A program made the position numbers and the translations under genes. Below the pieces are notes generated by a model. That model was not told the DNA's origin. It searched no databases and saw only the letters and a list, made by a program, of their open reading frames with translations. A stretch of DNA of 29,243 bases from Euryarchaeota archaeon UBA258 (GTDB lineage Archaea > Thermoplasmatota > Poseidoniia > Poseidoniales > Poseidoniaceae): assembly GCA_002502605.1 (NCBI GenBank), contig DAPR01000080.1, forward strand, positions 13,074 through 42,316, written 5' to 3'. Within the stretch, counting starts at the first letter, position 1. Each line of letters begins with the position of its first letter. This document shows positions 23,461 through 29,243 of the stretch, one piece after another.

Positions 23461-23962
23461 AATCAAATTCGTCTAACATTTCTTCTGAATCTTCAACAGA
23501 GACCGTCTCTGTGATCCCAGCGGCTTTGATTTGATCACCGAGGGCAAACAATTCAGTGAAGGCCTCTTCAATCGATTTCGTTTGTTTCAAGAATCTTAAT
23601 GCAGGCCAACCGCAATCGATGACTCCAGGCTCATGTGTGCTTTCTTCGACCCATGCTGCGCATGCTTCACCATGACAAAGAGCGGAGAAATTTTCCAAAT
23701 CGACCCAAAACGTCTGGCGGGTGCACACTGGACAGACTTTGCATTCAAGGGATGCCAGCACCGTTAATCCGTGTTCTCCGATCACATCGATGTCCCACAC
23801 GACAACAGAAGCAGAAACCAAGAGCATTTGATCGCTCTTTTTCAAAAAACTGCGCAAAACACTCCATGCAGTTTCTTCACTGCTGAAGCACCCAAGTGAG
23901 AGGGAATTCCCTCCCTCTTCGATTGCAGAGGGCACGAAGACACGCTGGATTTGCTCCGCCAT
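23447..23962 (-). CDS. hypothetical protein with central Cys cluster
   Basis: I do not recognise this 171-residue soluble product. A central Cys-rich stretch has CKVCPVC followed about 16 residues later by CHGEAC, which looks like a zinc-binding treble clef or ribbon. The flanks are mixed alpha/beta, with an N-terminal ETAWSVLRSFLKK and a strand-rich MLLVSASVVVWDI. The C terminus is acidic. It follows folB after 36 bases on the same strand, at the end of the run M28 peptidase, parvulin, folB. Its 3' end overlaps the convergent DUF2116-like gene by 14 bases. Confidence 0.72.
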   Translation of the reverse strand: MAEQIQRVFVPSAIEEGGNSLSLGCFSSEETAWSVLRSFLKKSDQMLLVSASVVVWDIDVIGEHGLTVLASLECKVCPVCTRQTFWVDLENFSALCHGEACAAWVEESTHEPGVIDCGWPALRFLKQTKSIEEAFTELFALGDQIKAAGITETVSVEDSEEMLDEFDSTTS

Positions 23963-23998
23963 GCCCGATGGTTGTGGCTGAGGTGCTTGAAGACTCCC

Positions 23999-24361
23999 TC
24001 AATTGCGATGCCATTCGACCTCAATGACCGGAAGACCACCAGGGTGGGGAAGTGGTGCATTTGGTTTCTCGACCCGAACATGAAGTGCGGCGACTGTTTG
24101 GAATGCTGCAATCTGTTCAATCACCTGTTCAGCCATTTCTTCCATGAGGGCGATGGGTGCTTCAGATTCCAACATGACGTGGTCAATTGCAACTTGAATA
24201 TCTGCATAATTCAGCGTGTTGGAGAGTTCGTTCCCGACTTTGGCTTTCGACAGTGTTGCCCATACGGTAAACACAAAGGGTTGCTCTTGCTCATGCTCAA
24301 AGGCATAATAGCCATGCTTGGCCATGACCGTGTAGCGTTCTAAACCGACTCGAATGGTCAT
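23999..24361 (-). CDS. folB: dihydroneopterin aldolase
   Basis: FolB cleaves dihydroneopterin to 6-hydroxymethyl-dihydropterin, two steps before the FolP reaction; folP is also in this window. The 120-residue product has the family pattern: N-terminal RVGLERYTVMAKHGYYAFEHE, then QPFVFTVWATL, LNYADIQVAI with the conserved Tyr, LMEEMAEQVIEQI with the catalytic-region Glu, and VRVEKPNAPLP. This is the bacterial-type FolB, not the archaeal MptD-type aldolase. ATG at 24361 is preferred. It overlaps the end of the upstream parvulin gene within GTGAGGGATTTG, which also serves as a ribosome-binding region. Confidence 0.9.
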   Translation of the reverse strand: MTIRVGLERYTVMAKHGYYAFEHEQEQPFVFTVWATLSKAKVGNELSNTLNYADIQVAIDHVMLESEAPIALMEEMAEQVIEQIAAFQTVAALHVRVEKPNAPLPHPGGLPVIEVEWHRN

Positions 24362-24369
24362 CAAATCCC

Positions 24370-24660
24370 TCACTCTTCGTCGCGCTCATGAACCCAAATG
24401 AGGTGGTAGCCAAATTGTGTTTTGACAGGTTCGGACACGGTCGCAATTGGATTAGTCCACACTGCTTCTTCGAACGGTCGAACCATTTGCCCCTTGCGAA
24501 ACCAACCCAGATCTCCGCCTTTTTGGCTTGAAGGGCAAGTGCTCTTCTTGCGCGCAAGTTTCTGAAAGTCTTTCAATTTCCCAATTTTGTCTTTCATCTG
24601 AACAGCCTCTGATTTTGAGGCGACAAGGATGTGGGATGCCCAAGCGCTTGGTGCGACCAT
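24370..24660 (-). CDS. parvulin-type peptidyl-prolyl cis-trans isomerase
   Basis: The 96-residue product is a stand-alone PpiC/parvulin domain with ASHILVASKSEA at the N terminus, KDFQKLARKKSTCPS, then KGGDLGWFRKGQMV and PFEEAVW, ending in VKTQFGYHLIWVHER. This is the size of single-domain archaeal and bacterial parvulins. It has no signal peptide, so it is probably a cytosolic folding helper. ATG at 24660 sits just before the first strand. A TTG start at 24708, abutting the stop of the peptidase gene, would add 16 residues unlike the family. folB overlaps the downstream end. Confidence 0.92.
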   Translation of the reverse strand: MVAPSAWASHILVASKSEAVQMKDKIGKLKDFQKLARKKSTCPSSQKGGDLGWFRKGQMVRPFEEAVWTNPIATVSEPVKTQFGYHLIWVHERDEE

Positions 24661-24708
24661 GCTTTGAGGGCAGAACCGCTTGGTTTGAACCCGTCGATTG
24701 AAATTCAA

Positions 24709-26487
24709 TCAAGCATCAGCGTTGTAAGCAAGCATTCGAACATAGGTGCCGTAGATGCTGATGGAAACGCCAAGAGATTCTGCATTGAATCGGTCCATGG
24801 TGTCGAGGTAGGTGTGGTATTCCCAACTTCCACTACCATAACAGACAACGGCTCGGCCACGCTTCTCATCCAATTCATAGACGAACGGACCGTGGTCTGA
24901 ATTGTACGGCATTGCATCGGAATCACCAACGTCGCCTGCAAGCAAAGACAGCCCGATGTCGTATCGCTCAGCCATGTCCGGGTTTGCTGCTTCATACAGT
25001 TTTGTAATGCGCTTCATGTGTCCAAAATCATCAGCGTTATTTGTGAATAAGGACACAGAAGTGCCACGGCTTTCATCGGAATCAACGTGGTTCATGTCGA
25101 GGTTGACATACAGTCGGAGGTTTTCTTTCAGGAATTCTTTATTCGCTGCGACGTAGGCTTTGCTGCCCCATAACCCCTCTTCTTCTCCACCCCAGGTGCA
25201 GAACTGAATGGTTCGCTCAGGGGTTCCAGTTTCATTGACGATCATCTTCAATTGACGAGCCATTTCCATCACGCTCGCTGTTCCGGAGGTGTCGTCGACG
25301 GCGCCTTGGCCGTGATAGACGGTGTCGTGGTGAGCGCCAATAATGATCACTTCCGTTGATTCTCCTTCGATGATTCCGCACGGGACATAGATGGTCTGTT
25401 CTTGGTCGTTGGTGACATCAATGATCATCTCGAGAACCCCTTGGGAACCCGTTGAATTGAAAATCGCTGCTTCGAGGATATCACCAGCGTCCTTTGACAT
25501 AGCAATAAAAGGCAGATCTGCGGGGATGGTGCCGCCGTTCGCTGCCTTGACATCATCAATACCGGTTCCTTTGAAAATTGGCACACAGTCGTTGCCTTCA
25601 ATCATGCCACAGTTGTAATCCTTGTTGACTCGAATCAATCCCGCAAGATTGTTTTCAGCCGCTTTAGAAAACATCACTGTGTTGCCAATCTTTGAGCCAC
25701 TGCTTCGAAGGTATCCAATGGTCCCGCCTGCTGTTGACCACAATGAATCATCGCTTCCGTTGCCCAAATCTGTTAACGGGACATTGTCCTGGAAAGTGTA
25801 CTCTGACTGACCAGAAAAGCCTTGAATGACGTAATCAATTCTGTGTTGGAATTCAGTCACTTCAGAACCAAACGCAGTCGGTCCTTCACAAGGAGTATTA
25901 CCAAAACCTACACTGCCTTGAACGCAGACGCGCAGGCTTGGTTCGCTGTTGACTTTGTGCATGGGGACCTCAAAGCTGTTGAGTTGGGTTGACAAGCCCA
26001 TTGATGCAAACTCACTGATGATGTATTGTGCCGTTGCTTCTTCTTCAACAGTACCGCTCATTCGCCCCTCCCAATCTGGGTGTCCAAGGGCGACAAGGTT
26101 CTCAGCATAAGTTTCAGTTTGAATTGGGTCATAATCCATGAGGTCATATTCATAATCTTCACCAAAACCAAGCCATGCAGGTTGGATGACAAGGGTTGCG
26201 GAAATCATCAGAAGGGCAAGCACGATGGCAATGGCCATACCCATGTTCACCGGGCCATAGACTGGAGTCTTCATGCGAGACATGAAGTCAACGGATTGGG
26301 GAGGTAGAACATCTTCCTCGTCAAAACTAATTGAAATCGGCGGCTTTTCTTCCAAAGAAACTATGGGCGATGAAGCCAACAATCGGTCGACCAATTCTGA
26401 CTTTTTCCCACTGACAGGTAGGCTTTGCTCAGCGAGCAACACCTTGAGTTCAGCGACGGTTTTAGCAGACAAACTTGCTTCGTCCAT
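24709..26487 (-). CDS. membrane-anchored M28 family metallopeptidase with N-terminal SAP domain
   Basis: The 592-residue product begins with a SAP-like motif (about residues 5-39; TVAELKVLLAEQSLPVSGKK followed by ELVDRLL), normally a DNA- or RNA-binding helix pair. One transmembrane segment follows at 82-103. The large remainder is probably extracellular: a PA-like inserted region (LAGLIRVNKDYNCGM; IPADLPFIAMSKDAGDIL) and an M28 zinc aminopeptidase domain. Zinc motifs are GAHHDT (His386, Asp388), GAVDDTSGTA, WGGEEEGLWGS, NLDMNHVDSD and NSDHGPF. Catalysis on peptides outside the cell is likely. The SAP region would face the cytosol, an odd pairing. Parvulin and folB follow closely. Confidence 0.93.
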   Translation of the reverse strand: MDEASLSAKTVAELKVLLAEQSLPVSGKKSELVDRLLASSPIVSLEEKPPISISFDEEDVLPPQSVDFMSRMKTPVYGPVNMGMAIAIVLALLMISATLVIQPAWLGFGEDYEYDLMDYDPIQTETYAENLVALGHPDWEGRMSGTVEEEATAQYIISEFASMGLSTQLNSFEVPMHKVNSEPSLRVCVQGSVGFGNTPCEGPTAFGSEVTEFQHRIDYVIQGFSGQSEYTFQDNVPLTDLGNGSDDSLWSTAGGTIGYLRSSGSKIGNTVMFSKAAENNLAGLIRVNKDYNCGMIEGNDCVPIFKGTGIDDVKAANGGTIPADLPFIAMSKDAGDILEAAIFNSTGSQGVLEMIIDVTNDQEQTIYVPCGIIEGESTEVIIIGAHHDTVYHGQGAVDDTSGTASVMEMARQLKMIVNETGTPERTIQFCTWGGEEEGLWGSKAYVAANKEFLKENLRLYVNLDMNHVDSDESRGTSVSLFTNNADDFGHMKRITKLYEAANPDMAERYDIGLSLLAGDVGDSDAMPYNSDHGPFVYELDEKRGRAVVCYGSGSWEYHTYLDTMDRFNAESLGVSISIYGTYVRMLAYNADA

Positions 26488-26533
26488 GGTCAGTGGTTAG
26501 CGTCGCTTGTTGATGAACTCGGCGGTGCTCTGT

Positions 26534-27106
26534 TTAGGGGATTTCTTCACCAGTCCAGCGGGTACCAACATTGTGGTCTAGGCCGATGTGATCAAGGATT
26601 CGGGCGACGACGAAGTCGACCATGTCATCGATGGTCTTCGGATGGTTGTAAAATCCGGGGGAGGCAGGAATCACAATTGCACCCCATTGGGAAAGTTTGT
26701 GCATGTTCTCCAAATGAACGGTGGCGTACGGTGCCTCTCGAGGAACAATGATCAATTTCCTCCGTTCTTTCAAAGCCACGATGGCAGAGCGAGTGATGAG
26801 GTTGTCACCAATCCCTGCGCCGAGTTTTCCAAGCGTGGTTCCAGAACACGGGCAAAGAACAACAGCATCGATGTTTGCCGAGCCAGAGGCAGATTTAGCG
26901 CCGATGTTTCTGTCATCTTCTAGAAGCGCTCCTGTGGCTTCAGCGATTGCTTCTTTGGTGGTATCGCATTCATGTTTGAGGGTGATTTCACCAGCGTTGG
27001 TCACGACAAGTCGGACTGGAATGTCTTTTGATCGGAGGTACTCAACCAACCGTTTTCCGTAAATGGCCCCGGAGGCGCCGGAAATCCCAACGACAATTTC
27101 GCCCAT
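26534..27106 (-). CDS. ubiX: flavin prenyltransferase UbiX
   Basis: UbiX adds a dimethylallyl unit to FMN to make prenylated FMN, the cofactor of UbiD-type decarboxylases. The 190-residue product is typical in size and has GISGASGAIYGKRLVEYL (FMN-binding N terminus), VVLCPCSGTTLGKLGAGIGD, LIIVPREAPY and PASPGFYNHPKTIDDMVDFV. No UbiD gene is in the window. It lies between lipB (62-base gap) and the M28 peptidase gene (46-base gap), and has its own TATA-like element upstream. Confidence 0.95.
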   Translation of the reverse strand: MGEIVVGISGASGAIYGKRLVEYLRSKDIPVRLVVTNAGEITLKHECDTTKEAIAEATGALLEDDRNIGAKSASGSANIDAVVLCPCSGTTLGKLGAGIGDNLITRSAIVALKERRKLIIVPREAPYATVHLENMHKLSQWGAIVIPASPGFYNHPKTIDDMVDFVVARILDHIGLDHNVGTRWTGEEIP

Positions 27107-27156
27107 GGTTGCCGCCTGTGGTTCTGCCTTTTAGGCACTTGTTTGACAAACAGCCG

Positions 27157-27165
27157 CTTTTTATA
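27157..27165 (-). promoter_or_regulatory. TATA-box-like promoter element of ubiX
   Basis: On the minus strand GTATAAAAAG lies about 51-59 bases before the ubiX start. Archaeal TATA boxes sit about 25 bases upstream of the transcription start, which would give a leader of roughly 25 bases. It occupies the short gap after lipB, so ubiX can be transcribed independently. Confidence 0.5.
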
Positions 27166-27169
27166 CAGG

Positions 27170-27823
27170 TTAATCCTCTATAGAAGTTGCTTCAGGATGC
27201 CGAGAGACGGTCTGTTCCATCGTGCTCAGCAGCGCTTCAATGATGGCGTTCTGCTCAACCTCATGCCCTAAGCGTTGAAGGCATGTTGTGGTTTGTTCAT
27301 TCAGCCCACAACCCGCCAACCCCTCGACGCGACCCGGCGGTGTGTCGATGTTGATGGTGAATCCATGACGAGAGGTCCAACGGAGGAAGGAGAGTCCTAT
27401 GCTGGCAATTTTATGCCCGTCAACCCAAACGCCTTGCATCCTTTCATCTCGTTGCGATTCAATGCCGCATTGCGATAAGGCCTGAATAATCCACGCTTCG
27501 ATTCGTTCAATGATGGCAGCGACTGATGTTTCACCTTCTTTGCTCCATTTGAAAATAGGATACACGACGAGTTGGCCAGGCCCGTGCCATGTGAGTCCGC
27601 CTCCACGGTCCACTGGGTGGTGTGCGTAGCCCTCTGGCGGAGTGATTCCGTCGTTTCTTGCTCGCGGGCCCACTGTGACGATTTCAGGGTGTTCAAGGAT
27701 CAACAGAACATCGGGTATCTCATCCTCAATACGCTGCTTTTGGAGTTCCTTCATTTGATCAAGAGCATCGGTATAGGCCACAGTTCCAAGGTGACGGACT
27801 TCAACCCGTGTCACCTCTCCCAT
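27170..27823 (-). CDS. lipB: octanoyl (lipoyl) transferase
   Basis: LipB moves octanoyl groups from acyl carrier protein to lipoyl domains of 2-oxoacid dehydrogenases and glycine cleavage H protein. The 217-residue product shows the family motifs: LLILEHPEIVTVGPRA, PVDRGGGLTWHGPGQLVVYP, the catalytic-Lys segment KIASIGLSF and the catalytic Cys in GLAGCGL. The bacterial-type enzyme in an archaeon implies a lipoylated partner elsewhere in the genome; none is in the window. ATG at 27823 starts the gene, and the upstream region to 27962 contains no gene on this strand. Confidence 0.94.
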   Translation of the reverse strand: MGEVTRVEVRHLGTVAYTDALDQMKELQKQRIEDEIPDVLLILEHPEIVTVGPRARNDGITPPEGYAHHPVDRGGGLTWHGPGQLVVYPIFKWSKEGETSVAAIIERIEAWIIQALSQCGIESQRDERMQGVWVDGHKIASIGLSFLRWTSRHGFTINIDTPPGRVEGLAGCGLNEQTTTCLQRLGHEVEQNAIIEALLSTMEQTVSRHPEATSIED

Positions 27824-27961
27824 GGTTTCACGCAGCGGGTCCTCCCCAATGATGTTTGATGGTGCCTCAAATCATTTGTCTCCATCAACCTCTGCATAAT
27901 CGCGATGAATATGCTCGAAAACGGTTCTCGATATGTTCAATCTTGATCTTACAGTCAAACC

Positions 27962-28173
27962 ATGCACCACCTCATGACTTTCCGTGATGGGCGCCAATTG
28001 GATGTCATTTTCGGTGGTGTTCTGGAGGCTAAAACCGCTCTTGTGTGCCACCATGGATTAGAAGCAAACTTTGCCATTCAATGGCTCGCCTCCATCGATG
28101 CTAGGAGAGCAATGTTGCTCCTTTCTGAAAAAGAACGAAGGGGAAGGCTATCAATGAGGAACTTTAGGGTCAC
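27962..28173 (+). pseudogene. probable remnant of an alpha/beta-hydrolase gene
   Basis: An ATG-started frame encodes TFRDGRQLDVIFGG, then TALVCHHGLEANFAIQW, which resembles the first strands and oxyanion-loop HHG of alpha/beta hydrolases. About 60 residues in, the similarity stops, and none of the other two frames shows a continuation before the CDP-alcohol phosphatidyltransferase starts at 28174. The frame itself stays open to 28303, overlapping that gene. A truncated or decayed hydrolase 5' end is the best guess; a chance frame is possible. The rest of the 350-base gap from 27824 shows no other gene. Confidence 0.4.
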
Positions 28174-28941
28174 ATGGGCGTATCAGTGGGAGTCAGAAAG
28201 TACGGTGACAGAAACGTCATTGATTTATCAGAATGGGGCCGACCATTTGCCCGAGTTATGGCTCGATTTCTCAAAGACAAGCCAATATCAGTCATTCAGG
28301 TGACGAACCTCCATTTACTTCTCACAATGTTCTGTTCTTGGTTGATCGTGGATGATCAGGCCATCCTTGCATGTTTCCTCCTCATCGTAAAGGGCGTCAT
28401 TGATGCAGTGGACGGTGAATTAGCTCGGATTCGCGAACGACCATCTCATGTCGGTCGTTATTGGGATACCGTTGCAGATACGATTGGATTAATTGCCGTC
28501 ATGTGGGCGTTCGGGACTCTGTTTGAGTGGGATCCATTCCTCACATGTGCTTTGATTCTAGCCACTCTGTTCCAATATTCTCTGTTCAATCATTATTCCA
28601 TATTGATGAGGTCCTTGGGTTCGGGAGATACAACCAGCCGCATTGATGAACGCGAAAAGCCAGTGGCTTATCCTTGGGAAAAACAATCCAACGTCAATCT
28701 TTTTCACACCATCTACCTGATGTTCTTTAGTTGGCAAGATCGAATTATTGCAGGATTGTCCGGTAAGGGTTCCAAGGGCCTCGTGTTTGAGTTAACCGCA
28801 TCATCATCGCTCGGGTTTGGTATGCAGTCGTTGATCATTTTTGCATTGGCCTTGAGTGAAAACCTGGAGTTTCTTCCTGAACTGATCCTTGGCGTGAATA
28901 TGGTTTTGATGGGTCTTGTGTTCCTTCGCAGTTGGATTTGA
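28174..28941 (+). CDS. CDP-alcohol phosphatidyltransferase family membrane protein
   Basis: The 255-residue product contains the family signature D-x-x-D-G-x-x-A-R-x(8)-G-x-x-x-D-x-x-x-D. It reads as DAVDGELAR, then GRYWDTVAD, with all four Asp residues present. Several hydrophobic helices surround it, including CFLLIVKGVI before the motif, LIAVMWAFGTLF and ILATLFQYSLF in the middle, and MQSLIIFALAL and LILGVNMVLMGLVFL at the end. Such enzymes displace CMP from a CDP-alcohol or CDP-diacylglycerol/archaeol to form phospholipids or compatible solutes; the substrate cannot be told. The neighbourhood gives no clear pathway hint. Confidence 0.9.
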   Translation: MGVSVGVRKYGDRNVIDLSEWGRPFARVMARFLKDKPISVIQVTNLHLLLTMFCSWLIVDDQAILACFLLIVKGVIDAVDGELARIRERPSHVGRYWDTVADTIGLIAVMWAFGTLFEWDPFLTCALILATLFQYSLFNHYSILMRSLGSGDTTSRIDEREKPVAYPWEKQSNVNLFHTIYLMFFSWQDRIIAGLSGKGSKGLVFELTASSSLGFGMQSLIIFALALSENLEFLPELILGVNMVLMGLVFLRSWI

Positions 28942-28999
28942 ATTCAAATCTAGATTGGAATCGTATCTCCATGGGTACCCACGTATTCAGAAGAGTTTG

Positions 29000-29104
29000 A
29001 TGTGTACCCCCCACTGCCATGAGGCAGTCAAAGCGTCCCTTTTCCCAGGTACTAGCCAACAAAGGACTTGCCGTAAATGCAAAATTTGGTGTTCCTGTTA
29101 TTAG
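29000..29104 (+). CDS. possible 34-residue Cys-rich mini-protein
   Basis: An ATG frame of 34 codons contains six Cys and two His: CTPHCH near the N terminus and TCRKCKIWCSC near the end, separated by about 17 residues. The arrangement looks like a mini zinc finger or ribbon. A T9 tract starts three bases beyond the stop and would terminate a transcript exactly there. No good ribosome-binding site is evident, and a frame this short could arise by chance. It lies 58 bases after the phosphatidyltransferase gene. Confidence 0.35.
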   Translation: MCTPHCHEAVKASLFPGTSQQRTCRKCKIWCSCY

Positions 29105-29105
29105 G

Positions 29106-29114
29106 TTTTTTTTT
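29106..29114 (+). terminator. oligo-T terminator after mini-ORF
   Basis: A run of nine T residues follows the mini-ORF stop. Archaeal RNA polymerase terminates at such non-template T-tracts. It separates the phosphatidyltransferase/mini-ORF transcript from the next gene. Confidence 0.5.
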
Positions 29115-29138
29115 ATGCGTGGGGATGGTGGGGCGAGC

Positions 29139-29243
29139 ATGAGCGTGAAATTTGCCCCGGTTGGCGAAAGCGATTTGCGCTCAATACTAAGGTTGGATAT
29201 TCTCCACTCAATTAAGGACCCATCTCATGAGTTGAGTAATTCA
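29139..29243 (+). CDS. N-terminal fragment of an unidentified gene leaving the window
   Basis: An open frame runs to the last base and is preceded by GGTGGGG, a plausible ribosome-binding site, about six bases before ATG 29139. An in-frame ATG at 29115 is an alternative start. Only 35 residues are visible (MSVKFAPVGESDLRSILRLD at the start), with no recognisable motif. Function cannot be assigned. Confidence 0.4.
   Translation, partial: MSVKFAPVGESDLRSILRLDILHSIKDPSHELSNS

Noticed and set aside
1-29243. CRISPR arrays, insertion sequences, rRNA or tRNA genes
   Set aside because: I read the intergenic gaps on both strands and found no spaced direct repeats, transposase, terminal inverted repeats or RNA-gene signatures; nearly all the window is coding.

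Overview
The window looks like a piece of a planktonic euryarchaeal genome, most likely Marine Group II (Candidatus Poseidoniales) or a close relative. Diagnostic archaeal genes are tRNA 2'-O-methyltransferase Trm56, translation factor aIF2-beta, peptide release factor aRF1, class I lysyl-tRNA synthetase, a GfcR-type PRTase regulator, an archaeal-type UMP kinase and a NOG1-type GTPase. They are mixed with bacterial-looking metabolic genes (carAB, folP, folB, lipB, ubiX, pterin dehydratase, parvulin), as in marine group II archaea. The taxonomic call is inference from gene content; no rRNA is present.

Layout. 1-2.8 kb (+): the end of a LemA-family gene, a TrkA-N-like/DHH phosphoesterase, and an overlapping TraB-family membrane protein. 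2.8-3.7 kb (-): dihydropteroate synthase. 3.7-5.0 kb (+): a four-helix membrane protein and Trm56, ended by T-tracts. 5.0-9.7 kb (+): carA-carB, overlapping by one base. 9.7-13.3 kb (-): gfcR and class I lysS nine bases apart, then a zinc-ribbon/coiled-coil protein of unknown function. 13.4-13.8 kb (+): aIF2-beta. 13.9-15.3 kb (-): a large HNH-nuclease protein whose C-terminal half appears to hold two copies of a winged-helix-like unit. 15.4-17.0 kb (+): a secreted Asp-box lipoprotein. 17.0-18.0 kb (-): a tight three-gene set (unknown protein, pterin-4a-carbinolamine dehydratase, thioredoxin-like [2Fe-2S] ferredoxin). 18.2-19.3 kb (+): NOG1-like GTPase. 19.3-22.3 kb (-): aRF1 followed by argS. 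22.5-23.5 kb (+): UMP kinase followed by a small zinc-ribbon membrane protein. 23.4-27.8 kb (-): lipB, ubiX, an unusual SAP-TM-M28 peptidase, parvulin, folB and a Cys-containing unknown protein. 27.9-29.2 kb (+): a probable alpha/beta-hydrolase remnant, a CDP-alcohol phosphatidyltransferase, a possible 34-residue Cys-rich mini-protein followed by a T9 tract, and the start of a gene leaving the window.

Most of the window is housekeeping: information processing (lysS, argS, aRF1, aIF2-beta, Trm56, NOG1), pyrimidine precursors (carAB, pyrH), and folate/pterin and cofactor steps (folP, folB, pterin dehydratase, lipB, ubiX). The genome is very compact: convergent genes share or abut stop codons, and operon partners overlap by 1-10 bases. 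I saw no rRNA, tRNA, CRISPR array, insertion sequence or phage gene. The least explained items are the HNH protein with duplicated C-terminal units, the peptidase with a cytosolic SAP motif, the zinc-ribbon/coiled-coil protein beside lysS, and the mini-ORF at the right end.
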